A stretch of 53,270 nucleotides of DNA from Chitinophagaceae bacterium (GTDB taxonomy: Bacteria; Bacteroidota; Bacteroidia; Chitinophagales; Chitinophagaceae), in NCBI GenBank assembly GCA_947447825.1, contig CANFLL010000018.1, positions 1 to 53,270 on the forward strand, given 5' to 3'. The first letter of the stretch is position 1. Every line of letters starts with the position of its first letter. Of the stretch, positions 8,831 through 18,489 are shown one piece after another. The notes under the pieces are model-generated. The model ran no database searches. It saw nothing but the letters and a program-made list of their open reading frames with translations, and had not been told where the DNA came from. The translations under genes were made by a program, and so were the position numbers.

Positions 8831-9793
8831 TTGAATGAAACAAAGCTTATGAGAAAAGAGGAAAATCATTCAATAGATAGTGTTATTGGTTCCGATTATC
8901 ATGTTCCAGTTTTATATGAAGAGGTACTTGAGGGATTGAATATTAAGCCTGATGGAATATATGTCGATTGCACTTTTGGAGGTGGTGGTCATAGTAAAGG
9001 GATTTTAGAAAGACTCGGTAAAAAAGGAAGGCTGATTGCTTTCGATCAGGATGCAGATGCTATTAATAATCTCCCAAAAGATGAGCGGATAACATTTGTT
9101 CCCGAAAACTTTCGCCACTTGCAACGCTTTCTTCGTTTACATAAAGTGACAAAAGTGGATGGATTGCTGGCAGATTTAGGCGTGAGTAGTCACCAGTTTG
9201 ATGAAGGTGATCGTGGTTTTTCTATACGCTTTGATGGACCAATGGATATGCGGATGGATAACAGGCAGATACTTACCGCAGAAAACGTTATTGCTAATTA
9301 CTCGGAAAGTGAATTGCATAAGTTGTTTGAAAAATATGGGGAAGTAAGTAACTCTAAAACATTGGCAAAACACATTGTTGATGCACGGAAGCAAGCTCAG
9401 GTTAAAACCATCCTCCAATTTAAAACAATGATTGGAGCAGTTATTAAAGGGAATCCTAATAAATATCTGGCGCAAGTGTTTCAGGCATTAAGAATTGAAG
9501 TGAATGCCGAAATGGACGTATTGAAAGAGATGCTTTTGCAACTGAACGAAGTGGTGAAACCAGAGGGAAGAGCGGCAATCATCACCTTTCACTCACTGGA
9601 AGATCGGTTGGTGAAACAGTTTTTTAAGACTGGAAAATTTGAAGAAGAAGTGTATGACAATCCATTTGTTCAGTTTGAAAAAGAACAAATCTGGAAATTG
9701 GTTAATAAAAAACCAATTCTAGCCACAGATGCTGAACTGAAACAGAACAGAAGAAGCCGAAGTGCTAAACTTAGGGTTGCTGAAAGAATGTAA
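8831..9793 (+). CDS. rsmH: 16S rRNA (cytosine-1402-N4) methyltransferase RsmH
   Basis: SAM-dependent methyltransferase that N4-methylates C1402 of 16S rRNA near the P site (formerly mraW). The SAM-binding motif VDCTFGGGGHSKGIL follows the typical YHVPVLYEEVLEGL start, with LADLGVSSHQFD in the middle and the terminal signatures AAIITFHSLEDRLVKQFFK and RSRSAKLRVAER. The open frame begins with TTG at 8831; an in-frame ATG at 8849 is an alternative, and both lie before the conserved part, so the N-terminal extension (about 20 residues) is uncertain. The length of 320 residues is normal. Second gene of the dcw cluster. Confidence 0.96.
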   Translation: MNETKLMRKEENHSIDSVIGSDYHVPVLYEEVLEGLNIKPDGIYVDCTFGGGGHSKGILERLGKKGRLIAFDQDADAINNLPKDERITFVPENFRHLQRFLRLHKVTKVDGLLADLGVSSHQFDEGDRGFSIRFDGPMDMRMDNRQILTAENVIANYSESELHKLFEKYGEVSNSKTLAKHIVDARKQAQVKTILQFKTMIGAVIKGNPNKYLAQVFQALRIEVNAEMDVLKEMLLQLNEVVKPEGRAAIITFHSLEDRLVKQFFKTGKFEEEVYDNPFVQFEKEQIWKLVNKKPILATDAELKQNRRSRSAKLRVAERM

Positions 9794-9847
9794 GCAAGTG
9801 GTAAGTGGTGAGTTTGAAGTTGAGTGAATAAATAATAAAGGAAACTA

Positions 9848-10201
9848 ATGGCAGAGGAAGTAAAAGGAACTACAAAGGGAAGCACTAAAACTAGCAAGCT
9901 AAAAGGGCTAGGGGAGCTTTTGTCTGGTGGTAAATGGATAACCCAAAACCTGAACTTCTTTTTGTTTTTAACAGGGCTTGCAGTTTTGTACATTGCTAAT
10001 GGACACATGGCCGATAAAACAATTCGGAACATAAACAAAACACAACAAGAGATTAAAGATTTGCAATTTGAATACAAGACAGTAAAGAGTGAAGTGATGT
10101 ACAAAAGCGAGGAGGCACAGGTAGAAAAAGCAGCTGAACCATTGGGACTGAAGATTACTAAAGATGTACCCGTGAGGTTGCAACCCGAAGAAAGGAAGTA
10201 G
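9848..10201 (+). CDS. ftsL: FtsL-like cell division protein
   Basis: A 117-residue bitopic membrane protein in the ftsL position between rsmH and ftsI. A charged N-terminal tail of about 35 residues is followed by one membrane segment (NLNFFLFLTGLAVLYIANGHM, about 37-57) and a periplasmic part predicted to be coiled coil (KTIRNINKTQQEIKDLQFEY and on). FtsL with its partners links the ring to FtsI/FtsW and activates septal synthesis. Sequence conservation of FtsL is low, so the call rests on topology, size, coiled coil and position. It matches the type described as FtsL-like in Bacteroidota. Confidence 0.85.
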   Translation: MAEEVKGTTKGSTKTSKLKGLGELLSGGKWITQNLNFFLFLTGLAVLYIANGHMADKTIRNINKTQQEIKDLQFEYKTVKSEVMYKSEEAQVEKAAEPLGLKITKDVPVRLQPEERK

Positions 10202-10302
10202 TTCGTTGTAAGTTTTAGGTTATACGTTAAAATAAGAAACGTACGGTCTAAGACACAAATCTACAACGAAAAACGTAGCACTTAAAACGTATAAAAAGAA
10301 GA

Positions 10303-12408
10303 ATGGAAGTTAAAAAAGACATATTATGGAGAGTATATCTCAGCTACCTGCTAATAGTGGGTATATGTCTTTTCATATTTGGCAAAGCAGTTTACATCCA
10401 ACAGTTTCAAGGACATTATTGGAGAAGTATGAGCGACAGCCTTCACCAAAAAATTGAAGAAGTAGATCCTGAAAGAGGTACCATCTATAGCGAAGATGGC
10501 AAAATGCTGAGTACTAGCATTCCTCAATTTGATATATATATAGACTTTGCGGCAGATGGATTAAGAGAAAAAAGTGGTGTTCGGTTTAGAGACAATCTTG
10601 ATAGCCTTAGTTATCGTTTGGCTAATTTATTTAAAGACAATACCGATGGCGAGTATAAAAGAATGTTGCTTCACGGGTACAAAACAAAAGATAGATATTT
10701 CTTATTAAAAAAGAATATCTCCTATCGTCAGTATCAGGAGCTAAAAACTTTTCCGCTTGTCCGTTTGGGAAGAAATAAGAGTGGCTTTATTGCTAGTTTA
10801 AAAACCATCCGACTAAATCCTTACAAGATGTTTGCCTACAGAACCATTGGTTTGGATAGAGATTCATCTAAAGTAGGTTTAGAGCGCACTTACGATACTT
10901 TATTGAAAGGTGTAAGTGGCAGAAGATTGGTTCGTTACATTGCTGGAGGTGTGAGTGTACCCGTTGAAGATTATGAAATTGAGCCTAAAAATGGAAAAGA
11001 CATCGTGACCACTTTGGATGTGTTTATTCAGGAAGTAGCCGAAAATGCACTCCTTAAAATGATGACTAAAAACGAAGCAGAACATGGTTGTGCGATTGTT
11101 TTGGAAACAAAAACAGGCAAAATTAGAGCGATGGCTAATTTGGGCAGAAGACCAGATGGCTCTTATGCAGAGGATTTTAACTATGCAATTAGTCCTTCAG
11201 AACCTGGTTCAACTTTTAAGTTGGCAACCATGATGAGCTTATTAGAAGATAAGAAAATCAATCTGGAAAGTCAAGTCAATTTGAATGGTGGCGTTTGGCA
11301 AATCAACGGACAAACTGTTTATGATTCCGAAAAACACGGAAGAATGTTGGTAACTGCCAAACAGGCTTTTGAATTGAGTAGCAATGTGGGGTTGGCAAAA
11401 ATGGCTTATGCTGGTTATGCTCGAACCCCAAATCAGTTCATCAACCATCTTCACCTAATGAAACTCGATACACTAACAGGTATTGATATTACTGGCGAAC
11501 GAGGTTCGATTATTCATAAGCCAGGAAGTAGATTTTGGAATGCGAATAGTTTGCCATGGATGGCTTTTGGTTATAACATAGAAGTAACGCCTTTGCAAAC
11601 AGCTACCTTGTATAATGCAGTGGCTAATAACGGCAAAATGATGCGTCCTTTTCTATTAAGTGCTGTTAAATATGAAGGTGAAGTAATCGATGCCAGATCT
11701 CCATTCACAACGGTTGAACAGCTATGCACAGAGGAAACAATTAAACAGCTTCATGCTTGTTTAGAAGGTGTTTGTACAGAAGGAACAGCCGCCGAATTGT
11801 TTAAAAACAACGCTTACAAAGTGGCAGGAAAAACTGGTACTGCTTTGGTGGCTAATGGAAGTAAGGGCTATGAGGATATGATTTATCAAAGCTCTTTTGC
11901 AGGCTATTTTCCTGCCGAAGACCCACAGTTTACCTGTGTGGTGGTCATTAAAAACAAGCCTCATGCCGTTGAATTTTATGGGGCAAGGGTTGCTGGTCCA
12001 GTGTTTAAGGAAATATCAGACAGACTGTACACCACTTATGTTCGCCAGATTAACTATGCGCCTCCTACTGTTAAAAATGATAGTAGCAACTTTCAATATG
12101 ATGGGCTGAAACAAGACTTAACCCAAGTGTTGAACACTGTAAAGATTCCTTACCGTGATGATGGAAAAAATGTGGAGGAACTAGTAAACATGAGTGGCAA
12201 TAAATATAGTACCACACTAAACGAAAAGATGATGGCTAGCAGTTTTATGCCTTCATTGAGAGGATTAGGGTTAAAAGATGCAGTTGTGTTGTGTGAGGGG
12301 ATGGGATTGAAGGTAAATGTAAAAGGAAAAGGAAGGGTGGTTGCACAATCTATTTCGGCTGGGCAATCTGTTGGTCATGGGCAACTTTTAAATATTGAAT
12401 TAAACTAA
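10303..12408 (+). CDS. ftsI: Septal transpeptidase FtsI (class B PBP3) with PASTA domain
   Basis: Class B penicillin-binding protein that crosslinks septal peptidoglycan. One N-terminal membrane anchor (about 10-28) is followed by a dimerisation domain with the class-B R-G-T-I-Y motif (EVDPERGTIYSEDG). The transpeptidase domain has all three catalytic motifs: S303-T-F-K (nucleophile S303), S359-S-N and K510-T-G. The last 60 residues (SFMPSLRGLGLKDAVVLCEG and on) form one PASTA domain, a type of C-terminus also seen in other Bacteroidota PBPs and thought to bind wall fragments. 701 residues. It ends one base before murE, so the two are surely cotranscribed. Confidence 0.96.
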   Translation: MEVKKDILWRVYLSYLLIVGICLFIFGKAVYIQQFQGHYWRSMSDSLHQKIEEVDPERGTIYSEDGKMLSTSIPQFDIYIDFAADGLREKSGVRFRDNLDSLSYRLANLFKDNTDGEYKRMLLHGYKTKDRYFLLKKNISYRQYQELKTFPLVRLGRNKSGFIASLKTIRLNPYKMFAYRTIGLDRDSSKVGLERTYDTLLKGVSGRRLVRYIAGGVSVPVEDYEIEPKNGKDIVTTLDVFIQEVAENALLKMMTKNEAEHGCAIVLETKTGKIRAMANLGRRPDGSYAEDFNYAISPSEPGSTFKLATMMSLLEDKKINLESQVNLNGGVWQINGQTVYDSEKHGRMLVTAKQAFELSSNVGLAKMAYAGYARTPNQFINHLHLMKLDTLTGIDITGERGSIIHKPGSRFWNANSLPWMAFGYNIEVTPLQTATLYNAVANNGKMMRPFLLSAVKYEGEVIDARSPFTTVEQLCTEETIKQLHACLEGVCTEGTAAELFKNNAYKVAGKTGTALVANGSKGYEDMIYQSSFAGYFPAEDPQFTCVVVIKNKPHAVEFYGARVAGPVFKEISDRLYTTYVRQINYAPPTVKNDSSNFQYDGLKQDLTQVLNTVKIPYRDDGKNVEELVNMSGNKYSTTLNEKMMASSFMPSLRGLGLKDAVVLCEGMGLKVNVKGKGRVVAQSISAGQSVGHGQLLNIELN

Positions 12409-12409
12409 C

Positions 12410-13873
12410 ATGCAAACACTACAAGACATACTATATAAAGTGCGCTTGAAACAAGTGATAGGCAATACCAATGTTGCGGTAAAATCTATTGCTATCGATA
12501 GCCGTAAGGTTGTTGAAGGTTGTGTGTTTGTGGCTATAAATGGAGTACACAGTGATGGGCATTTATTCATCAATCAATCAATCGCTTCTGGTGCGGTAGC
12601 AATTGTTTGCGAGGTAATTCCTTCTGCAATAAAAGAAGGAATTACTTACATAGAAGTGAAGGATTCTAGTGAAGCTGTTGCCCTGATGGCGCATCAGTTT
12701 TATGGAGAACCTTCTAGGAAAATAAAGTTAGTAGGGGTTACGGGTACTAATGGCAAGACAACCATCGCAACTGTGTTATTTAAACTCTTTACCAAAATGG
12801 GTTATACCTGTGGATTGGTAAGCACTATTCAAAACATAATAGGCAATGAAATAATTCCTGCCACACATACTACACCTGATGCAGTTAGTTTGAATGCATT
12901 GTTGAGTTTGATGGTTGATAAGGATTGCACACACGTTTTTATGGAATGTAGCAGTCATGCCATTCATCAAAATAGGATTGCAGGTTTGCATTTTGCGGGT
13001 GGATTATTTAGCAATATCACACACGACCATCTGGATTATCACAAAACCTTCGATGAATACATATACGTGAAGAAGAAATTCTTTGACGATTTACCATCTA
13101 CGGCTTTTGCCATCACTAATTCGGACGATAAGCGTGGAATGGTGATGTTGCAGAATACGCTTGCTAAAAAATATACTTACAGCCTAAAAACAATGGCTGA
13201 CTTTAAAGGCAAAATCCTTGATAATGCCTTGACTGGTTTGCAAATGTTAGTCAATGACATCGAAGTACATTTTAGGTTAATAGGCGAATTTAATGCCTAC
13301 AACCTTTTAGCAGTATATGGTGCGGCCGTTTGTTTGGAGGTAGATAAACTTCAAGTATTAACTACTTTGAGTATGCTTACTGGTGCTGAAGGTCGTTTCG
13401 ATTATGTGATTAGTAAATCAAGAATAATCGGCATTGTAGATTATGCTCATACGCCTGATGCTTTAGAAAACGTGTTGAGTACCATCAAAAAATTGAGAAA
13501 AGGATACGAACAAGTAATTACAGTTGTGGGCTGTGGTGGTGATAGGGATAAAACAAAAAGACCAATCATGGCACAGACGGCTTGCAACTTGAGCAACAAG
13601 GTTATCCTTACAAGCGATAACCCAAGAAGCGAAGAGATTGCAGACATCTTGAAGGATATGGAAACAGGTTTGGATAGTGCTGCTAAAAGAAAATACCTAG
13701 TCATTGCCGATAGAAAGGAGGCCATTAAAACGGCGGTAAGCTTGGCAAATGAGGACGACATCATTTTGGTGGCAGGAAAAGGGCACGAGAAATATCAGGA
13801 CATCAAGGGCACAAAATTCCCTTTTGATGACAAGGAGATTTTGCGGGAGGTTTTTGAATTATTAGACAAATAA
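12410..13873 (+). CDS. murE: UDP-MurNAc-tripeptide synthetase MurE (meso-DAP type)
   Basis: ATP-dependent ligase that adds the third residue to UDP-MurNAc-L-Ala-D-Glu in the cytoplasm. The P loop is G112-TNGKTT-118, and the Mur-ligase signature YAHTPDALENVL is present. The DNPR motif at 403-406 is the meso-diaminopimelate selector, which predicts a DAP-type wall. 487 residues is normal. It starts one base after the ftsI stop. About 110 bp follow before mraY, containing an AT-rich inverted repeat. Confidence 0.97.
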   Translation: MQTLQDILYKVRLKQVIGNTNVAVKSIAIDSRKVVEGCVFVAINGVHSDGHLFINQSIASGAVAIVCEVIPSAIKEGITYIEVKDSSEAVALMAHQFYGEPSRKIKLVGVTGTNGKTTIATVLFKLFTKMGYTCGLVSTIQNIIGNEIIPATHTTPDAVSLNALLSLMVDKDCTHVFMECSSHAIHQNRIAGLHFAGGLFSNITHDHLDYHKTFDEYIYVKKKFFDDLPSTAFAITNSDDKRGMVMLQNTLAKKYTYSLKTMADFKGKILDNALTGLQMLVNDIEVHFRLIGEFNAYNLLAVYGAAVCLEVDKLQVLTTLSMLTGAEGRFDYVISKSRIIGIVDYAHTPDALENVLSTIKKLRKGYEQVITVVGCGGDRDKTKRPIMAQTACNLSNKVILTSDNPRSEEIADILKDMETGLDSAAKRKYLVIADRKEAIKTAVSLANEDDIILVAGKGHEKYQDIKGTKFPFDDKEILREVFELLDK

Positions 13874-13890
13874 TTATTTTAAATTCTGAG

Positions 13891-13966
13891 TTTTAAATTT
13901 TGAATTATTTAGAGCGAGAAACTTTTAAGAATATGAGCTATAATTTAAAATTCAAAATTTAAAATT
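13891..13966. repeat. AT-rich inverted repeat between murE and mraY
   Basis: TTTTAAATTTTGAATTA near 13891-13907 is matched in reverse complement by ATTCAAAATTTAAAAT near 13950-13965, separated by about 43 bp. A near-copy lies between murD and ftsW at 17040-17125. This AAATTTTGAATT palindrome looks like a dispersed element. Confidence 0.6.
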
Positions 13967-13984
13967 AATAATAACAACAAAAGG

Positions 13985-15298
13985 ATGCTGTATTACTTTT
14001 TTATCTGGTTAAAACAAAATTTCCACGTGGCTGGTCTTGGGGTGTTTCAATATATCACCTTTAGGGCGGCTTTGGCAATTGTTTTATCCTTAATTATCAC
14101 CACGGTTTTTGGCAAACAGGTGATTCTTTATCTGCAAAAAAAACAGATAGGAGAAAGTGTGCGTGAACTTGGCTTGGCTGGTGAGAATTTAAAAAAAGGA
14201 ACGCCAACAATGGGGGGCATCATCATTTTGATGGGCATTTTAATTCCCACTTTATTGTTTGCCAATCTACATAAAACCTACATACGCCTGATGATTCTTA
14301 CTACTGTTTGGTTGGGCATTATTGGTTTTATTGATGACTATCTAAAAATTTCGGCTAAGAAGAAGGCATTGGCTAGTGGTGGTTCTTACAAGAAAAAAGA
14401 TAGCGATGGCTTGGCAGGAAATTTTAAAATATTTGGACAAATAGGGCTTGGAATCATCATTGGCAGTACCCTCTATTTTGCTAAAAGTGTGGAAGTGCAA
14501 CGCGAAATTTATTCTCCACAACATGTAATAGCAGATTCTGTTTTGAGAAAAGGAGAAAAGCTTTTGGGTGATACAATTAAGGTTTTTGATGGAAAAGTAC
14601 ACCACTTTGCAAGGGTTAGAACGCCAATTACAACCATCCCTTTTGTAAAAAATCATGAGTTCAATTATAGTAAACTGATTAGTTGGATTGCGCCAGGTGC
14701 AGAACAGTTTACGTGGCTAATATACATTCTGGCAGTCACGTTTATCATCACGGCCGTATCTAATGGCGCCAATTTAACGGATGGTTTGGATGGTTTGGCA
14801 GCAGGCGTGAGTGCATTGATAGGCATCTGTTTGGGCGTATTTGTGTACGTTAGTAGCAATGTACGTTTTGCCGAATACCTCAACATTATGTACATCCCTA
14901 ACTCTGCCGAACTAAGCATTTTTGTGGGAGCTTTTGTGGGGGCTTGCATCGGTTTTTTATGGTATAATACTTTTCCTGCACAAGTTTTCATGGGCGATAC
15001 TGGCAGTCTTGCCCTAGGAGGAATTATTGCTTCGCTAGCCATCATCATCAGAAAAGAATTATTAATACCCATCTTTTGCTGCATCTTCTTAGTTGAGAAT
15101 TTAAGTGTGGTTATTCAGGTAAGTTATTTTAAATACACCAAGAAAAAATATGGTGAAGGAAGACGGATTTTCTTGATGAGCCCTTTGCATCATCACTATC
15201 AGAAAAAAGGATTTCATGAAAGTAAAATAGCCATGAGGTTTTGGATTGTAACGTTGATATGTGTGGTTTTATCCATCATAACGCTCAAGATTAGGTAA
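13985..15298 (+). CDS. mraY: Phospho-MurNAc-pentapeptide transferase MraY
   Basis: Integral membrane enzyme that moves phospho-MurNAc-pentapeptide from UDP to undecaprenyl phosphate, making lipid I. About ten membrane helices. Conserved motifs are [21 protein letters not shown] (catalytic Asp pair), [25 protein letters not shown] and the histidine-rich [12 protein letters not shown]. At 437 residues it is about 75 longer than E. coli MraY. The extra sequence lies mainly in a loop around residues 165-225 ([15 protein letters not shown] and on) between transmembrane helices, a feature known for Bacteroidota. The stop TAA overlaps an ATG (TAATG) that opens a 22-codon frame into array B. Confidence 0.97.
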   Translation: MLYYFFIWLKQNFHVAGLGVFQYITFRAALAIVLSLIITTVFGKQVILYLQKKQIGESVRELGLAGENLKKGTPTMGGIIILMGILIPTLLFANLHKTYIRLMILTTVWLGIIGFIDDYLKISAKKKALASGGSYKKKDSDGLAGNFKIFGQIGLGIIIGSTLYFAKSVEVQREIYSPQHVIADSVLRKGEKLLGDTIKVFDGKVHHFARVRTPITTIPFVKNHEFNYSKLISWIAPGAEQFTWLIYILAVTFIITAVSNGANLTDGLDGLAAGVSALIGICLGVFVYVSSNVRFAEYLNIMYIPNSAELSIFVGAFVGACIGFLWYNTFPAQVFMGDTGSLALGGIIASLAIIIRKELLIPIFCCIFLVENLSVVIQVSYFKYTKKKYGEGRRIFLMSPLHHHYQKKGFHESKIAMRFWIVTLICVVLSIITLKIR

Positions 15299-15309
15299 TG
15301 GAAGGACAT

Positions 15310-15346
15310 TTACTTGATGAAGAAAACAGTTTTCTTCATCAAGTAA
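15310..15346. repeat. 37-bp perfect palindrome directly after mraY
   Basis: TTACTTGATGAAGAAAAC (15310-15327) and its exact reverse complement (15329-15346) flank a single central A. The arm is the same sequence as the repeat unit of array B (ttgatgaagaaaac), so the palindrome looks like one unit joined to an inverted copy. As RNA it would form a long hairpin between mraY and murD. Confidence 0.85.
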
Positions 15347-15376
15347 TTGAAAAAAGTCATCAATAAAATGATTTTA

Positions 15377-15520
15377 TTGATGGAGAAAATGAAATTCTTG
15401 ATGAAGATAACCATTTTATTGATGAAGAAAACGACTTTCTTGATGAAGAAAATCGCTTTCTTGATGAAGAAAATGAATTACTTGATAAAGAAAATGACTT
15501 TATTGATAAAGAAAATAGGA
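15377..15520. repeat. 21-bp tandem array B (6 full units plus one partial)
   Basis: Units of ttgatgaagaaaatgacttt+c with a 21-bp period: six complete units from 15377 to 15502 and a truncated seventh to about 15520. On the plus strand they read as acidic heptads, L-D-E-E-N-D-F. The same frame begins with the ATG overlapping the mraY stop but is broken by TAA at 15364-15366. Together with the palindrome and the hairpin at 15521-15593 it fills the 320-bp mraY-murD gap. Confidence 0.92.
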
Positions 15521-15593
15521 TTTCTCAGTGCCTCTGTGGCAATAGAAATCCCACGAAGTGGAAAATAATAGTTGCCACAGAGGCACTGAGAAA
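15521..15593. repeat. 22-bp-arm inverted repeat before murD
   Basis: A perfect 22-bp arm (15521-15542, core CTCAGTGCCTCTGTGGCAA) recurs in reverse complement at 15572-15593, around a 29-bp loop that itself contains a short ATCCCACGAAGTGG hairpin. It resembles dispersed Bacteroidota palindromes with a CCACAGAGGCACTGAG core. It would form a strong RNA hairpin 25 bp before the murD start. Confidence 0.85.
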
Positions 15594-15618
15594 CAGAAAG
15601 GAGAAAAAAGAAGAGGAT

Positions 15619-17037
15619 ATGGAAGAAAAGAAAATACTAGACGAGAAAGATGTGGGGGCTGCTTCCAACTCCCCTTTAGGGGCTGGGGGTGATGTGGGGG
15701 CTCATCGGATGGTTGTGCTTGGCGGTGGAGAAAGCGGTGTGGGCGCGGCTTTGCTAGGAAAGAAAAATGGGTACACTGTTTTTTTGAGCGATGGAGGTCT
15801 TTTAAAGGAGGGATACAAACAGGAATTAATTGCTAATGGGATTGATTTTGAAGAAGGCGGTCATACTGAAGAAAAGATTCTGTTGGCTGATGAAATCATA
15901 AAAAGCCCTGGCATTCCCGAAAAGAATGAACTGGTAAAAAAGATTAGGGCGAAAGGGATTAAAGTAATTGGCGAAATAGAATTGGCCTATCGGTTTAAAG
16001 GAGATTCCAAGATTGTAGCCATTACAGGTAGCAACGGAAAAAGCACCACCACTAGTTTAATCTATCATATATGCAAAAAAGCTGGATTGGATTGTGCGTT
16101 GGTAGGCAACATTGGTTACTCGTTTGCAAAACAGGTGGCAGAAGATCCTAAAGCTTTGTATGTGGCAGAAATTAGTTCTTTTCAATTGGATGATATAGTG
16201 ACGTTCAGACCCAATGTGGCTGTTTTATTAAACATCACCGAGGATCATTTGGATAGATACGATTATAAATATGAGAATTATATCAACAGTAAATTTAGAA
16301 TAATCGAAAATCAACTGGAAGAAGATTATTTCATTTACTGCGATGATGACGATGTGATAGTAAACAAATTAAATACACTAACGATAAATACAAACAACCT
16401 CCCATTCTCAATGAAGCATGAAATAAAAAAAGGCGGACAACTTAAGGGCGATCAAGTGATGCTCCGCATTCAAGAAGAACGCGTAAGCATGAGTATTCAT
16501 GATTTCGCCATTAAAGGAAAACACAACGTTTATAACACCATGGCAGCAGGAATAGCAGCATGCACACTCGGCATCCGTAAGGATATGATTAGAGAATCAG
16601 TTGGCGATTTTCAGGGGTTGGAACATCGTGCTGAACATGTGGCAAAAGTGCGTGGCGTGGAATTTATTAATGATAGCAAAGCAACCAATGTGAACAGCAC
16701 TTGGTATGCCTTGGAAAACATTGAGCAGCAAGTGGTGCTTATTCTTGGTGGTCAAGACAAAGGAAACGATTACAGCATTCTAGATGAATTGGTTATACAA
16801 AAAGTGAAAGCAATTGTGTGTTTGGGTAAGGATAATAGCAAGATTGTTAGCCATTTTAAAAACTTAGTTCCTGCCATCAGAGAAACTAGCGACATGGAAA
16901 CTTGCGTTAAAACATGCTTTAAGATGGCAACGAAGGGAGACGTTGTTTTGCTTAGCCCAGCATGTGCCAGCTTCGACTTGTTTAAAAACTTCGACCAAAG
17001 AGGGAAGTTGTTTAAGGAAGCAGTTAGAGAGTTATAA
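15619..17037 (+). CDS. murD: UDP-MurNAc-L-Ala D-glutamate ligase MurD
   Basis: Cytoplasmic ATP ligase that adds D-Glu to UDP-MurNAc-L-Ala. The N-terminal nucleotide-sugar-binding motif is MVVLGGGESGVGAALLGKK (from residue 31), the P loop is G137-SNGKST-143, and HNVYNTMAAGIAA, INDSKATN and SPACASFDLF are all present. The first 30 residues are not part of the family fold and include NSPLGAGGDVG, encoded by a copy of the CCCCTTTAGGGG dispersed palindrome. The real start may therefore be the ATG at 15709, directly before MVVLGGGESG; the upstream ATG at 15619 has a purine-rich leader (aagaggat). 472 residues from the long start, 442 from the short one, which is closer to normal. Confidence 0.95.
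   Translation: MEEKKILDEKDVGAASNSPLGAGGDVGAHRMVVLGGGESGVGAALLGKKNGYTVFLSDGGLLKEGYKQELIANGIDFEEGGHTEEKILLADEIIKSPGIPEKNELVKKIRAKGIKVIGEIELAYRFKGDSKIVAITGSNGKSTTTSLIYHICKKAGLDCALVGNIGYSFAKQVAEDPKALYVAEISSFQLDDIVTFRPNVAVLLNITEDHLDRYDYKYENYINSKFRIIENQLEEDYFIYCDDDDVIVNKLNTLTINTNNLPFSMKHEIKKGGQLKGDQVMLRIQEERVSMSIHDFAIKGKHNVYNTMAAGIAACTLGIRKDMIRESVGDFQGLEHRAEHVAKVRGVEFINDSKATNVNSTWYALENIEQQVVLILGGQDKGNDYSILDELVIQKVKAIVCLGKDNSKIVSHFKNLVPAIRETSDMETCVKTCFKMATKGDVVLLSPACASFDLFKNFDQRGKLFKEAVREL
15666..15702. repeat. CCCCTTTAGGGG dispersed palindrome inside the murD 5' end
   Basis: The core aactcccctttaggggctgg is followed by a G-rich tail (ggggtgatgtgggggct). It is read as NSPLGAGGDVG if murD starts at 15619. 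Related copies lie at 19617-19653, 20044-20109 and 21466-21490. Confidence 0.75.
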
Positions 17038-17039
17038 TT

Positions 17040-17125
17040 ATTTTGAATTTTAAATTTTGAATTTTGAGGAGAAGAGCAAATAAGCGATGGAGGCAATAAT
17101 TTAAAATTTAAAACACAAAATTTAA
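17040..17125. repeat. AT-rich inverted repeat between murD and ftsW
   Basis: Runs of TTTGAATTTTAAATTTTGAA are answered by TAATTTAAAATTTAAAACAC and AAAATTTAAAA, about 55 bp apart. It is built like the element at 13891-13966 between murE and mraY, with a short purine-rich loop. Confidence 0.6.
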
Positions 17126-17137
17126 AACAACAAAAAA

Positions 17138-18478
17138 ATGAACGATACTTTATTCTCACAGATGCCTTCAATTGAGGGAATGCGCAGCCAACTGGCACTG
17201 CGTACGCGTGGTGATAAGTTTATCTGGGGCATCGTGGTGTTGCTGGCACTCATTTCAGTATTGGTAGTTTACAGTGCAACAGGTTCATTGGCTTACAAAG
17301 TAAATAAAGGCAACAATGAAGTCTATTTGTTTAAGCAGCTAGCTTTCATGATTATTGGGCTTACGATTATCTTTTTCCTCCATCGAATTAATTATATACT
17401 TTTTAGTAGGGTGGCCTTTATATTTTTCCTAACTGCCATTCCTTTTTTGATTTATACCTTGTTTTTTGGTGCTAAAATTAATGAGGGAAGCCGCTGGATT
17501 AAAGTACCCATCATTAACCTAACTATTCAAACAAGTGACTATGCTAGGCTTGCCCTATTTATGTACATTTCGAGGGTGATGAGTAAAAAGCAGGAAGTTA
17601 TCAAGGATTTCAAGGAAGGCTTTTTGCCAGTAATTATTCCGGTTGCTATTGTTTGTGTGCTGATTATGCCCGCAAATTTATCGACAGCATTGCTTACAGG
17701 AGCTACCTCATTATTGCTAATGTTTATAGGACGTATTCATATAAAGCATATTCTGTTAACCATATTAATTGCAGCAATACCCATTGGCTTATTGATTTCT
17801 GTGGCAGTATTGACACATAAAAACAAGACTGACACAGAATTAGTAAAGGAAGATACTAAGATTGAAAAGAAAGGTGGGTTGATGGTGCGTGCTTCTACTT
17901 GGATTAAACGGGTACAAGATTTCGTTTACGCAAACAATGAGGATGTGCCCTATCAGGTGCAGCAATCTAAAATAGCCATTGCAAATGGTGGAATATTAAT
18001 GGGGCTTGGTCCAGGAAACAGTAGGCAACGAAATTTTTTGCCTCACTGTTATTCGGATTTTATTTATGCTATCATTATTGAAGAGTATGGTCTTTTGGGA
18101 GGTGCATTCATCATGTTTGTTTATCTGCTCTTTCTGTTTCGAGGTATTAGAATTTTCAAGCGATGTCCGTATGCTTTTGGGGCATTTTTAGCATTGGGAT
18201 TAAGTTTCACTTTAGTGATTCAGGCTTTGGCAAACATGGCAGTGTCGGTAAACATTGTTCCAGTAACGGGGGTAACGCTTCCGTTAGTAAGCATGGGTGG
18301 TAGTTCGTTTTTGTTTACCTGTATTTCCATCGGTATCATTTTGAGTGTTGCAAGAAATGTAGAAATAACGGAAGGGAAAATAGAACCCGAAAGTGTATTG
18401 ATGGATAAGGAAAATGTTCAAACACCAGAAGCACAAGTTGCTGGTGGCAATGTTTTAAAAACACCAGCAAAGGCGTAA
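17138..18478 (+). CDS. ftsW: Septal peptidoglycan glycosyltransferase FtsW
   Basis: SEDS-family membrane protein that polymerises lipid II at the septum together with FtsI. About ten membrane helices. Conserved SEDS features include SATGSLAYK near the first periplasmic side, GAKINEGSRWIKV, PANLSTALL (with the DLGT-like loop diverged), and the terminal NIVPVTGVTLPLVSMGGSS. The cytoplasmic tail of about 40 residues is charged. 446 residues. The order murD-ftsW-murG supports FtsW rather than RodA. Confidence 0.95.
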   Translation: MNDTLFSQMPSIEGMRSQLALRTRGDKFIWGIVVLLALISVLVVYSATGSLAYKVNKGNNEVYLFKQLAFMIIGLTIIFFLHRINYILFSRVAFIFFLTAIPFLIYTLFFGAKINEGSRWIKVPIINLTIQTSDYARLALFMYISRVMSKKQEVIKDFKEGFLPVIIPVAIVCVLIMPANLSTALLTGATSLLLMFIGRIHIKHILLTILIAAIPIGLLISVAVLTHKNKTDTELVKEDTKIEKKGGLMVRASTWIKRVQDFVYANNEDVPYQVQQSKIAIANGGILMGLGPGNSRQRNFLPHCYSDFIYAIIIEEYGLLGGAFIMFVYLLFLFRGIRIFKRCPYAFGAFLALGLSFTLVIQALANMAVSVNIVPVTGVTLPLVSMGGSSFLFTCISIGIILSVARNVEITEGKIEPESVLMDKENVQTPEAQVAGGNVLKTPAKA

Positions 18479-18489
18479 ATAAGTAAGTA

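Noticed and set aside
13874-13984. A promoter for mraY in the murE-mraY gap
   Set aside because: No TAnnTTTG element with a TTG at proper spacing was found; the gap is mainly an AT-rich inverted repeat.
15347-15568. A 73-codon Lys/Met-rich frame
   Set aside because: An alternative frame of array B with no support beyond lack of stops.
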